Assembly (NCBI GenBank): GCA_949292025.1
Contig: CASEYC010000023.1
Span: forward strand, 1 to 39,279
Direction: 5' to 3'
DNA from: an uncultured Bacteroides sp.
GTDB lineage: Bacteria > Bacteroidota > Bacteroidia > Bacteroidales > Bacteroidaceae
Length of the DNA: 39,279 bases
Position numbers and translations under genes: made by a program. The notes beneath the pieces were generated by a model. It saw nothing but the letters and a program-made list of their open reading frames with translations. It did not search any database and was not told the DNA's origin. Positions 31,531 through 39,222 of the stretch are shown in pieces (positions within the stretch are counted from its first letter, which is position 1; every line of letters begins with the position of its first letter).

Positions 31531-33738
31531 ATGGAAATGAAAACAGCAAATCTATTGTGTATGTCTGCAACCATCTTGGCAGCGACCTCCTGTGGCGGCG
31601 GCAAAGATACGCCCAACAAGGAGGCAGAAGCAAAAGACAGCCTCCTCATCCAGCGGTCGGACATCCAAATCAAGAACCATCGCCTGACCCCCGAAGCCCT
31701 TTGGGCGATGGGACGCATCGGCGGCGTGGCCGTGTCGCCCGACGCGGAGAAGGTGGCCTACACCGTGAGCTACTACAGCGTGTCCCAAAACAAGAGCAAC
31801 ACGGAAATCTTCCTGATGAACGCCGACGGCAGCGCCAACGTCCAGTTGACCCGCGACGAATGGCAACAGAACCAGCCCGTCTGGATCAAGGACGGCAAGA
31901 AGCTGGCCTACCTGAGCAACGAGAGCGGCACGAGCCAGGTGTGGGAAATGAACCCCGACGGCACCGGACGCCGCCAACTGACCGACTACGAGGGAGGCAT
32001 CGACGGATTCTCCTTCAGCCCCGACGGCCGGAAGCTGCTCTTCATCTCGCAGGTGAAGACGGTGAAGAGCACCGCCGAAAAATACCCCGACCTGCCACAG
32101 ACCAGCGGCATCATCGTGGACAGCCTGATGTACAAGCACTGGGATGAATGGGTGACCACCGCCCCGCATCCCTTCGTGGCCGACTTCGACGGCGATGAAA
32201 TCAGCAACGTCAAGGACATCTTGGAAGGCCAGCCCTACGAAAGCCCGATGAAGCCTTTCGGCGGCATCGAACAACTGGCGTGGAGCCCGGCGTCGGACAA
32301 AATCGCCTACACCTGCCGCAAGAAGACGGGAAAGGCCTACGCCACCTCCACCGACTCGGACATCTACCTCTACGACCTGAAGGCGGACAGCACCGTCAAC
32401 CTCTGCAAAGATCCGGAGGTAAAAGCGATAGTGCCCAAAGAGAAAGATTCACCCGAAGCGGACAAGAACATGGGCTACGACACGAACCCGCAGTTCTCGC
32501 CCGACGGACGCCACATTGCCTGGCAGAGCATGGCCCGCGACGGCTACGAGAGCGACCTCAACCGCCTCTACGTCCTCAACCTGGAGAAGAAAGAGAAGTT
32601 CTGCGCCAGCGGCAGCTTCGACACCAACGTGGACAGCTACGTCTGGGCATCGGACTCACTCTTCTACCTCACCGCCACATGGCACGGCACCACGCAAATC
32701 TACTCCCTCGGCCTCAACGACTGGAAAGAAGGGAAAACGCCCGTCAAGCTGACCGACGGCCTGCATGATTATGCCTCCATCGCCCTCTGCGGCAAGAACC
32801 TCATCGCCACGCGCCACTCGATGAGCCAGGCCGACGAAGTCTACGTCGTGGCACCCGGCACCGCCGCCAAGAACCAGTATGCCGAGAGCCGCCAACTGAC
32901 GCACGAGAACCAGCACATCTACGACCAACTGGAGATGGGCCGCGTGGAAGAGCGTTGGATAAAGACCACGGACGACAAGGAGATGCTCGTCTGGGTCATC
33001 TACCCGCCCCAGTTCGACCCGAAGAAAAAGTACCCCACCTTGTTATATTGTGAAGGCGGCCCGCAAAGCCCCCTGAGCCAATTCTGGAGCTTCCGCTGGA
33101 ACTTCCAAATCATGGCGGCCAACGACTACATCATCGTCGCCCCCTGCCGCCGCGGCATGCCCGGATTCGGCACGGAGTGGAACGAAGCCATCAGCGGCGA
33201 CTACGGCGGCCAGTGCATGAAGGACTACCTGACGGCCATCGACGAAGTGTCCAAGGAACCGTTTGTGGACCGTGACCATCGCGGCTGCGTGGGCGCCAGC
33301 TTCGGCGGCTTCTCCGTCTACTGGCTGGCCGGGCACCACGAAGGACGCTTCAAAGCCTTCATCGCGCACGACGGCATCTTCAACATGGAGATGCAATACC
33401 TGGAGACCGAGGAGAAATGGTTTGCCAACTGGGACATGGGCGGCGCCTATTGGGACCTGGAGAACGAAACGGCCCAGCGCACCTTCGCCAACTCGCCCCA
33501 CCGCTTTGTGGACAAGTGGGACACGCCCATCCTCTGCATCCACGGCGAGAAGGACTACCGCATCCTGGCCAACCAGGCCATGGCCGCCTTCGACGCCGCC
33601 CAGCTGCGTGGCATCCCGTCGCAACTGCTCATTTTCCCCGACGAGAACCACTGGGTGCTGCGCCCGCAGAACGGCGTGCTCTGGCAGCGGACGTTCTTCG
33701 CCTGGCTGGACCGCTGGCTGAAGCCTGAAAAGCGATAA
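31531..33738 (+). CDS. S9 family prolyl peptidase (lipoprotein)
   Basis: A 735-residue enzyme from the ATG at 31531; the frame stays open about 675 bases upstream, but that part runs across the DUF4890 gene on the other strand and is spurious. The signal has lipobox AATSC (Cys21). Residues about 50-450 form a beta-propeller of TolB/WD-like repeats (IFLMNADGSANVQLT, VWEMNPDGTGRRQLT, GFSFSPDGRKLLFIS). The hydrolase domain carries the triad Ser590 (GASFGGF), Asp675 (HGEKDYRILAN) and His707 (DENHWVL). Such dipeptidyl or acylaminoacyl peptidases trim peptides in the periplasm or at the cell surface; the exact specificity is not evident. Confidence 0.92.
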   Translation: MEMKTANLLCMSATILAATSCGGGKDTPNKEAEAKDSLLIQRSDIQIKNHRLTPEALWAMGRIGGVAVSPDAEKVAYTVSYYSVSQNKSNTEIFLMNADGSANVQLTRDEWQQNQPVWIKDGKKLAYLSNESGTSQVWEMNPDGTGRRQLTDYEGGIDGFSFSPDGRKLLFISQVKTVKSTAEKYPDLPQTSGIIVDSLMYKHWDEWVTTAPHPFVADFDGDEISNVKDILEGQPYESPMKPFGGIEQLAWSPASDKIAYTCRKKTGKAYATSTDSDIYLYDLKADSTVNLCKDPEVKAIVPKEKDSPEADKNMGYDTNPQFSPDGRHIAWQSMARDGYESDLNRLYVLNLEKKEKFCASGSFDTNVDSYVWASDSLFYLTATWHGTTQIYSLGLNDWKEGKTPVKLTDGLHDYASIALCGKNLIATRHSMSQADEVYVVAPGTAAKNQYAESRQLTHENQHIYDQLEMGRVEERWIKTTDDKEMLVWVIYPPQFDPKKKYPTLLYCEGGPQSPLSQFWSFRWNFQIMAANDYIIVAPCRRGMPGFGTEWNEAISGDYGGQCMKDYLTAIDEVSKEPFVDRDHRGCVGASFGGFSVYWLAGHHEGRFKAFIAHDGIFNMEMQYLETEEKWFANWDMGGAYWDLENETAQRTFANSPHRFVDKWDTPILCIHGEKDYRILANQAMAAFDAAQLRGIPSQLLIFPDENHWVLRPQNGVLWQRTFFAWLDRWLKPEKR

Positions 33739-33740
33739 CC

Positions 33741-33830
33741 GGTTGCGGGTGTCGCAACTACCCGGTTGCGACACTCGTAACTACTCGGTTGTGACACCCG
33801 CAACTACTCGGTTGCGATACCCGCAACCTG
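33741..33830. repeat. Tandem 23-bp palindromic repeat array
   Basis: Four contiguous units start at 33741, 33764, 33787 and 33810 (23, 23, 23 and 21 bp), consensus GGTTGCGACACCCGCAACTACTC. Each can form the stem GTTGCG/CGCAAC with a 5-nt loop. The loop of unit 1 (GGTGT) is complementary to that of unit 3 (ACACC). The array starts two bases after the S9 peptidase stop, between two convergent genes, and has no spacers. Confidence 0.85.
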
Positions 33831-33843
33831 CCATTAAACAATC

Positions 33844-33890
33844 ACGCCCGCAAGCCTAACGAATCCGGAGATTCGCCAACTTGCGGGCGT
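33844..33890. terminator. Bidirectional terminator between convergent genes
   Basis: ACGCCCGCAAG (33844-33854) pairs perfectly with CTTGCGGGCGT (33880-33890). Inside, CGAATC/GATTCG (33860-33865, 33870-33875) form a second stem. ATTT follows on the plus strand. Confidence 0.7.
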
Positions 33891-33911
33891 ATTTCATTGA
33901 CGGGAGAGCCT

Positions 33912-34853
33912 TTATCGCAAAGCAGCCAACCTTTCCGCATACTCTGCGGCCATTTCCTCCATCACGTCGGCCACCGTCTGAATGCCTTTCCCCTTCAGCA
34001 GGGAGGCTATTTGGCCAATCTCCAGCTCGCCTTCCTCCAAGTTCCCTTCGAAGATGCCCAGCTTGGCACGTCCCTTTCCCAGGAGAGCACGCAGATCATC
34101 GGCCGAGGCACCGGCGTCTTCCGCCTTCGCCACCTCGTCCAGGAACTTGCCCTTCACCAGGCGAGTCGGAGCCAGTTTCTTCAGCAAGAGGCGGGTATCG
34201 CCCTCCTCCAGGTTGAGGCAATAGTCCTTGAATGCCTCGCTGGCCGAGCTTTCCGCAGTCAGGGCAAAGCGGGTGCCTATCTGCACGCCCTCCGCACCCA
34301 AGGCTTGCACAGCCAGTATCGCCGCTCCCGTGGCAATGCCCCCGGCGGCTATCAGCGGGAGGCTCGTGGCGCGGCGCACGGCAGGGATGAGGCAGAGCGT
34401 GGTGGTCTCCTCGCGCCCGTTATGTCCGCCCGCTTCGAAGCCTTCCGCCACGACGGCATCCACCCCAGCCGCTTCCGCCTTTTGCGCAAAGAGGGAGGAA
34501 GACACGACGTGCACCACCGTGATGCCCCGTTCGTGCAGCCAGCCCGTCCATTTCTTGGGACTCCCGGCAGAGGTGAACACAATCTTGACGCCCTCATCCA
34601 CGAGGAGCTGCATCACCTCGTCCACCTGCGGGTACATCAGTGGCAGGTTCACGCCGAAAGGTTTCGACGTGGCCGCCTTCGTCTTCCGGATATGCTCGCG
34701 CAACGTCTCGGGGTGCATGGAACCTGCCCCCAACAGCCCCAATCCGCCGGCATTGCTCACTGCGGAGGCCAACCGCCAACCGCTGCACCACACCATGCCG
34801 CCTTGGATGATGGGGCGCTCTATCCCAAACAAGGAAGTAATTCTGTTGTCCAT
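33912..34853 (-). CDS. Nitronate monooxygenase / FabK-like flavoprotein
   Basis: A 313-residue FMN-dependent TIM-barrel protein. Landmarks are IERPIIQGGMVWCSG, ASAVSNAGGLGLLGAGSM, FGVNLPL, VVAEGFEAGGHNGREETTT (with the family His), LPLIAAGGIATG and GVQIGTRFALTAES. The family includes nitronate monooxygenases, which detoxify nitroalkanes, and the enoyl-ACP reductase FabK. Sequence reading alone does not separate them here; E-G-x-E-A-G-G-H-x-G fits both. No fab genes are close by. The last 80 residues (FLDEVAKAEDAGASADDLRALLG) form the usual C-terminal extension. Confidence 0.85.
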   Translation of the reverse strand: MDNRITSLFGIERPIIQGGMVWCSGWRLASAVSNAGGLGLLGAGSMHPETLREHIRKTKAATSKPFGVNLPLMYPQVDEVMQLLVDEGVKIVFTSAGSPKKWTGWLHERGITVVHVVSSSLFAQKAEAAGVDAVVAEGFEAGGHNGREETTTLCLIPAVRRATSLPLIAAGGIATGAAILAVQALGAEGVQIGTRFALTAESSASEAFKDYCLNLEEGDTRLLLKKLAPTRLVKGKFLDEVAKAEDAGASADDLRALLGKGRAKLGIFEGNLEEGELEIGQIASLLKGKGIQTVADVMEEMAAEYAERLAALR

Positions 34854-34896
34854 GATTTCAATAAATGTATAGTATTAAATGATAATTTATCGTTGT

Positions 34897-34920
34897 AGGG
34901 GCGGGGCTTGCCCCCGCCCT
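34897..34920. repeat. GC-rich REP-like hairpin
   Basis: GGGCGGGG (34899-34906), a CTTGC loop and CCCCGCCC (34912-34919) form an 8-bp GC stem. It lies 15 bp after the stop of the small exported protein gene. The form 'GTAGGGGCGGGG..' followed by its complement and GAATAC is one I recall as recurring in Bacteroides intergenic regions. Confidence 0.6.
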
Positions 34921-34935
34921 GAATACACAAATCCT

Positions 34936-35472
34936 TCATCTCACCTTCTCGCGCGCCGTGATGCTGTCGCCGTATGCCTCCAGTGCCTCCAGCGTGGCAG
35001 CCCGCCGTTTCTTGATGTTCCGGTTCCAGAACTCCTTGGTGAAGATGGCCATGAAGCTGTGTCCGGAAGGAGCTGACGCACCGGCCGCCATCTGCTCTAT
35101 CCCCCGCAGGAAACTCTGCTGCCAGGTGGGCTTGTCGATGTCAATCTTGCACTGCCGGATGGGGTCCCAGTTGTAAGGCGTGTAGCCCGTGTAGGGACGC
35201 AAGACCAGCCGCGCCTTCTTCTGCTTCTCCGTAGGCGTATGGGGCAAGGTCTCGTCGAACCACAGCCACGACTTCTCCTCCGAGGCTTTTGGCTGGCCGA
35301 AACTTCGCTCCAGCTCCTTCAGGGCATGGGGATTCAGCTTGATTTCCCCGTCTCCTTCCAGCAAGTGCCGGAGGCGCAAGGAGTCTTCCGGCGTCCAGTC
35401 CTGGGCGCAAAGCGGACATACCAAGCCCGCCAACAGGCCGAACAGACAGACCAGTCGCTTCAGTAGAGGCAT
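34936..35472 (-). CDS. Small exported protein, possibly DUF4858
   Basis: A 178-residue protein with a signal peptide ending LCAQ, then WTPEDSLRLRHLLEGDGEIK, a Trp-containing central stretch (SWLWFDETLPHTPTEK) and RLVLRPYTGYTPYNWDPI. I think this corresponds to DUF4858, a Bacteroidales family of unknown function, but that is from memory. It is the last gene of the ECF sigma-factor operon, 16 bp after the lipoprotein gene, so it is likely one of the outputs or partners of that regulon in the periplasm or outer membrane. Confidence 0.68.
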   Translation of the reverse strand: MPLLKRLVCLFGLLAGLVCPLCAQDWTPEDSLRLRHLLEGDGEIKLNPHALKELERSFGQPKASEEKSWLWFDETLPHTPTEKQKKARLVLRPYTGYTPYNWDPIRQCKIDIDKPTWQQSFLRGIEQMAAGASAPSGHSFMAIFTKEFWNRNIKKRRAATLEALEAYGDSITAREKVR

Positions 35473-35488
35473 GAGGATTGCAATTATA

Positions 35489-36043
35489 TCACCACCACAT
35501 GTAGCCGCTGCCGCACAGCGGTTCGTTCCAACAAGGATCTATCGTCCACACCGTGCGCGGATACTTCCGGCTCTCCCACCAATGGCGGTAGCGCGCCACG
35601 GCATCCTTCACCTCCTCGTCCGAGAGGAAATAGATGCCCTCGTAGTTCTCCGCGTCCACATGCACCATCTTGCAACCCATCGAAGCGTTGTGCCCCAGGC
35701 GGATGGTCTCCACCGTCCATAGCAGGCATTCGCCCAGGCGGAGTTTTCCGCCTGCCGAATAGGACACCGGCGCCAGGGGGAAGGAGGGGATGACGCTGAG
35801 GTCGTCGGCATACTCCAGCAGTTCGCCGATGTCCTTCATCGTGAACTTCGGCATCTGCCCCACTCCGTCCGGGCTTTGCGTGGACAGGTTGCCGTCCTTC
35901 AATTGTTTCACAAAGATTTCCACGTCCGGGTGCTCGTAGTCCAACACCTCTTCCGTGCACGAGGCTAACGGCAGGAAGAGCAGAGTCACGCCTATCAGGC
36001 AGCTCCATCTATATAATCTTTCAATCCAATCTTTCTTTTTCAT
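35489..36043 (-). CDS. Lipoprotein of the ECF sigma operon (DUF4943-like)
   Basis: A 184-residue protein from the ATG at 36043; the longer frame begins at TTG. The signal ends with the lipobox LPLASC (Cys29). Then come DYEHPDVEIFVKQLKDGN, FTMKDIGELLEYADDLSVIPSF, LGECLLWTVETIRLG and YRHWWESRKYPRTVWTIDPC, ending in GSGYMWW. I recall it as DUF4943, a Bacteroidales family of unknown function. It lies between the beta-barrel fusion gene (13 bp upstream) and the small exported protein gene (16 bp downstream). Confidence 0.7.
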   Translation of the reverse strand: MKKKDWIERLYRWSCLIGVTLLFLPLASCTEEVLDYEHPDVEIFVKQLKDGNLSTQSPDGVGQMPKFTMKDIGELLEYADDLSVIPSFPLAPVSYSAGGKLRLGECLLWTVETIRLGHNASMGCKMVHVDAENYEGIYFLSDEEVKDAVARYRHWWESRKYPRTVWTIDPCWNEPLCGSGYMWW

Positions 36044-36056
36044 AATCTTATCCAAA

Positions 36057-37082
36057 TTAGAAGGCCATACGCAAGCCGCACAGCAAGTTCAAGTTCGTGG
36101 GACGCTCCGTGCGCAAGGAGGGCGTGGAGGCGTCCGAATCAAAATGGTGAGAGACGGTAGGCTCGGCAAACAAAGCCAGGCGGTCGTTCATCTTGTAGCG
36201 CACGCCCAATCCCGCCATGACGGAGCACTGCACAGGCTCTGCCTCGAAACTGTTGTCCGGCGCGCCCGCCACGCATTTCTCCACCGCCCCTCCGGCCAAG
36301 GCATAGAAGTCCACCTTGTCATTGCCAGCCAGCAAGACATTGAGCCGCACGGGGATGCCCAGCGTGTGCAGGGTCTCGCCCCGCGCCTCGGCCAGGCGGC
36401 TGTATTGCACGCCCGCCTCCAGCGAAAGGCGTTTGCTCAGCCGGCGCTCCACACTCAACCCGGCGGTGAGCGGCGCGCGAAAACCGCCCTTGGGCAGGGA
36501 CGTGCCGATGCCCGCCTTCAACGCCCAACGGGGATGCTTCAGGAGCGTGGCGCAATCTTCCACCGTCACCCCGTCGTCCTGCATGGCGGCCCGCGACGCC
36601 CCGTCTCCGGCCTCGCGGTAACCTTCTCCGGCAGGAAACAGGGAGTTGTCCGCCCGGCGGGCCTGCGGATGTCCGCCGTATTGCCGCTGCGTGATGGTGA
36701 TGGATACGTGCACCGACACCGGTTCCCCGCCCGAAGGCTCCGCCTGCGCCACCACACTGGCCCGTACAGGCGGGGCGGGAGTTTCCGGCGCACGGGTTTC
36801 CGGCTCTTGCGCCTCCACGGACGCCAGATGGCGGGACGCCTCACGCGCTTCCTGCGGGGCAGGCTTCCGCCACACGGCCATCGTTATCCCCAACACCAGC
36901 AATACCGCTGCCGCTGCTGCCGCCCACCGGTACATCCGGCGACGGACCGGACGGACGAACGGCGATGAAGAAGAAGCGGCCACATCCCGCTCCAGCGTCT
37001 CCCAAAAGCCGTCGCGCACCTCCAGTTCCGCATGATCCAGGCGGCTCTTGAACAGGTCGGTTATTTCACTTTTGTCTCTCAT
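36057..37082 (-). CDS. Anti-sigma-like membrane anchor fused to a beta-barrel domain
   Basis: A 341-residue protein from the ATG at 37082; the open frame continues upstream into the sigma gene and is rejected. The cytoplasmic-looking N-terminus (RDKSEITDLFKSRLDHAELE, FWETLERDV) and a single membrane helix at about 51-70 have the layout of a small anti-sigma factor. After a Pro/Ala/Glu-rich linker (about 72-165), residues from about 180 look like an outer-membrane barrel (WALKAGIGTSLPKGGF, LSLEAGVQYSRLAEARG, CSVMAGLGVRYKM) ending in Phe. It overlaps the sigma gene by 17 nt. It may bind the sigma factor and sense through the barrel-like domain; how a helix-anchored protein uses that domain is unclear. 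Confidence 0.75.
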   Translation of the reverse strand: MRDKSEITDLFKSRLDHAELEVRDGFWETLERDVAASSSSPFVRPVRRRMYRWAAAAAAVLLVLGITMAVWRKPAPQEAREASRHLASVEAQEPETRAPETPAPPVRASVVAQAEPSGGEPVSVHVSITITQRQYGGHPQARRADNSLFPAGEGYREAGDGASRAAMQDDGVTVEDCATLLKHPRWALKAGIGTSLPKGGFRAPLTAGLSVERRLSKRLSLEAGVQYSRLAEARGETLHTLGIPVRLNVLLAGNDKVDFYALAGGAVEKCVAGAPDNSFEAEPVQCSVMAGLGVRYKMNDRLALFAEPTVSHHFDSDASTPSLRTERPTNLNLLCGLRMAF

Positions 37083-37626
37083 GTGCCAAATATGCTTTGA
37101 TTCGTTTTGCCAACATACACTTGGCGCGATGCAACTGCGAGGTCGAGGAATGCTCCTTGATGTGGAGCAAGTCCGCGATTTCCTTGTGGGATTTCTCCTC
37201 GAACACATACAGGTTGAACACCGTCCGACATCCTTCCGGCAATTCGGCCACGAAGCCCATCAACACCTCTTCCGGAATCTGACTCCCCGCCTCGGCAATG
37301 TCCGCCTCGTCGGGGATGTCCGGCATCTGCCCTTCGTCCACCAGCAAGCGGCTGAAACGCTCCTGCCGCCGGAGGTAGTCGATGGCCTGCGTCGCCATCA
37401 CCCTGCCGACCCACGCCTCCAACGGGCATTCGCCCCGGTAGGTGAATCGGGTGAAAATCTTGACGAACCCGTCGTGCAAGACGTCGTGCGCGGCGTCCAT
37501 GTCGCCCACGTAGCGGTAGCAGACGGCCAGCATCCGCCGGGCATAGCGGGTATAAAGCGCCTTTCGGGCAGCATCCTTCCCTGCCCGGCATCCTTCAACC
37601 AACTCTATTTCACTATCCACTACCAA
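37066..37626 (-). CDS. ECF-type RNA polymerase sigma-70 factor
   Basis: A 186-residue sigma factor. Region 2 covers about 18-90 (ALYTRYARRMLAVCYRYVGD, AHDVLHDGFVKIFTRFTYRG) and region 4 about 125-180 (LPEGCRTVFNLYVFEEKSHK, EIADLLHIKEHSSTSQLHRAK). Region 3 is missing, as usual for ECF factors. The start is unusual: no ATG exists before the conserved region, and an in-frame TGA lies 21 bases upstream, leaving TTG (37626) or GTG (37620). A rare start would lower expression. The downstream anti-sigma-like gene overlaps it by 17 nt. It should direct its own operon and perhaps other envelope genes. Confidence 0.9.
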   Translation of the reverse strand: MVVDSEIELVEGCRAGKDAARKALYTRYARRMLAVCYRYVGDMDAAHDVLHDGFVKIFTRFTYRGECPLEAWVGRVMATQAIDYLRRQERFSRLLVDEGQMPDIPDEADIAEAGSQIPEEVLMGFVAELPEGCRTVFNLYVFEEKSHKEIADLLHIKEHSSTSQLHRAKCMLAKRIKAYLAHERQK

Positions 37627-37669
37627 TGTTTCTTGTCGGACGCCTCATCGCGTCGTTTACTGGTTAGAC

Positions 37670-37691
37670 GCAGCATGAGAGAGAATGCTGC
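37670..37691. repeat. Inverted repeat in the sigma operon leader
   Basis: GCAGCAT (37670-37676) and ATGCTGC (37685-37691) flank an 8-nt GA-only spacer, 44 bp before the sigma start. It could be an operator or an RNA hairpin in the leader; no clear TAnnTTTG element is found here, as expected if an ECF sigma recognises its own promoter. Confidence 0.45.
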
Positions 37692-37730
37692 AAACAGGAG
37701 TGTAAAAACTCGTTAAATACATTAGACTTT

Positions 37731-37773
37731 GGCGCGGATTACGCAGATCCGTGCAATCCGCGTAATCCGCGCC
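37731..37773. repeat. Perfect 14-bp inverted repeat, REP-like
   Basis: GGCGCGGATTACGC (37731-37744) and GCGTAATCCGCGCC (37760-37773) are perfect complements around a 15-nt centre. The centre reads AGATCCGTGCAATCC, itself related to the arms. It lies between the nadC stop and the sigma leader. Variants of this 'GCGGATTACGC' repeat are familiar in Bacteroides intergenic regions, as I recall. Confidence 0.75.
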
Positions 37774-37798
37774 TATATCTCCAAGAATGGCCGAGCCG

Positions 37799-38647
37799 TC
37801 AGCACGCCTTGAAGCTCATGTCCAACCCCTTGACGGAGTGCGTCAGGGCGCCCACCGAGATGAAGTCCACGCCCGTCTCGGCATAGTCGCGCAGGGTGTC
37901 GAAGGTGATGCCGCCGGACGATTCGGTCTCATAGCGTCCGCCCACCATCTCCACCGCCTGGCGCGTCAGCTCCGGCGTGAAGTTGTCAAACATGATGCGG
38001 TCCACGCCGCCCACCTCAAGCACCTGGCGCAGCTCGTCCAGGTTGCGCACCTCGATTTCAATCTTCAGGTCCTTGCCTTTCTCCTTGCAATACTCCTTGG
38101 CACGCAGGATGGCCTTGTCGATGCCCCCCGCAAAGTCCACGTGGTTGTCCTTCAGCAGAATCATGTCGAACAGGCCGATGCGGTGGTTCACGCCGCCGCC
38201 AATCTTCACGGCCATCTTCTCCAGGATTCTCATGCCAGGCGTCGTCTTGCGGGTGTCCAACACGCGGGTATGGGTGCCTTTCAGTTGTTCGGCATACTTG
38301 TGGGTCATGGTGGCAATGCCGCTCATGCGCTGCATGATGTTCAGCATCAGGCGCTCCGTCTGCAACAGGGATTGCACCTTGCCCTCCACCACCATGGGCA
38401 CGTCGCCCGGCTTCACCGCCGAGCCGTCCGGCATGAAGACCTCCACCTTCAGCGTGGGGTCGAAGCGGCGGAACACCTCCTTGGCCACCTCGATGCCCGC
38501 CAAGATGCCCGGTTCCTTGATGAGAAGTTTGGACTTGCCCGTCTCCGTGGCGGGGATGCAGGACAGCGTGGTGTGGTCGCCGTCGCCTATGTCTTCAGCA
38601 AAAGCCAGGTCTATCAGCCTGTCTATCAATTCTTGTTCTTTCGTCAT
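37799..38647 (-). CDS. nadC: Quinolinate phosphoribosyltransferase (nicotinate-nucleotide pyrophosphorylase)
   Basis: A 282-residue enzyme of de novo NAD synthesis. It converts quinolinate and PRPP to nicotinate mononucleotide and CO2. Landmarks are EDIGDGDHTTLS, MLNIMQRMSGIAT, RVLDTRKTTPGMR, GGGVNHRIGLFDMILLKDNH, EVRNLDELRQVLE, DRIMFDNFTPE and SSGGITFDTLRDYAETGVDF. These contain the Arg, His and Lys residues that bind the two substrates. Its ATG overlaps the DUF4783 stop (ATGA), so translation is coupled to that small exported protein, an unlikely functional pairing. nadA and nadB are not in the window. Confidence 0.95.
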   Translation of the reverse strand: MTKEQELIDRLIDLAFAEDIGDGDHTTLSCIPATETGKSKLLIKEPGILAGIEVAKEVFRRFDPTLKVEVFMPDGSAVKPGDVPMVVEGKVQSLLQTERLMLNIMQRMSGIATMTHKYAEQLKGTHTRVLDTRKTTPGMRILEKMAVKIGGGVNHRIGLFDMILLKDNHVDFAGGIDKAILRAKEYCKEKGKDLKIEIEVRNLDELRQVLEVGGVDRIMFDNFTPELTRQAVEMVGGRYETESSGGITFDTLRDYAETGVDFISVGALTHSVKGLDMSFKAC

Positions 38648-39036
38648 TGTTCTGTCTTATCTATCCTAATTTGATGAATGTAATACCTGTTTTGCAACCT
38701 CCGGAAAAAGCAATTCACGCGGAAGGTGCCGCCCGTGGTCTTCAGCGTGCCGACGATGAAGCTCGATTCGCCGCGCTTCCCTTGGTGGTTGACGTCGAAC
38801 GACTGGACCTTCTTCCCGGTGAAGAAAGACGCCAGTTCCCCCTCCGCCAGTGCCTTGTCCGCACTGATGGCCTTGTTTCCGATGGTCAGGTCCACCTTTT
38901 CGCCCAAGTAGCTGACCAGTTCCCTAAGGTTTCCTTTCCGGAAAGCCTCAGCCACGCCCGCGGGCACGTCTTGTGCAAGGGCGAACGCCAACCAGACAAA
39001 AAGGCTGGCCAACAGCAATATGACTCGCTTTCTCAT
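38644..39036 (-). CDS. DUF4783 family exported protein
   Basis: A 130-residue protein starting MRKRVILLLASLFVWLAFAL, a signal peptide ending ALAQ. The ATG 12 bases upstream at 39048 is an alternative, while the still longer frame would start upstream of the promoter element. The mature part (VAEAFRKGNLRELVSYLGEK, GKKVQSFDVNHQGKRGESSF, FRVNCFFRRLQNRYYIHQIR) fits DUF4783, a small alpha+beta NTF2-like domain found in Bacteroidota. Function unknown. It precedes nadC with an ATGA overlap and has TACCTTTG at 39062-39069. Confidence 0.82.
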   Translation of the reverse strand: MRKRVILLLASLFVWLAFALAQDVPAGVAEAFRKGNLRELVSYLGEKVDLTIGNKAISADKALAEGELASFFTGKKVQSFDVNHQGKRGESSFIVGTLKTTGGTFRVNCFFRRLQNRYYIHQIRIDKTEQ

Positions 39037-39061
39037 GTCCACAAGCATTAATGGTTGGCGG

Positions 39062-39069
39062 CAAAGGTA
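39062..39069 (-). promoter_or_regulatory. -7 element for DUF4783-nadC
   Basis: TACCTTTG on the minus strand fits TAnnTTTG and lies 25 bp before the chosen ATG. No -33 TTG at the ideal distance. Confidence 0.55.
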
Positions 39070-39124
39070 CGTATTTCCTGCCAATAAAAAAAGCCAAGGC
39101 TAAAGAAATGTGTTTCAGGGCTTA

Positions 39125-39222
39125 GGCGGAGGTACAGCGCTACCGTCAAGTTAGAAGTGCAACTCCGCCACCGCCTTCCTTCGTCCTTGGAGCGTAGCGG
39201 AAAGGGCGGAGGAAGGCGGTGG
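39125..39222. repeat. Nested palindromic intergenic element
   Basis: CCACCGCCTTCC (39168-39179) is the perfect complement of GGAAGGCGGTGG (39211-39222). Overlapping it, GGCGGAG (39125-39131) pairs with CTCCGCC (39163-39169). The alternatives are mutually exclusive folds. No reading frame here looks genuine. Confidence 0.6.

Noticed and set aside
33741-33830. Possible CRISPR array after the S9 peptidase
   Set aside because: The 23-bp units follow each other with no spacer sequence.
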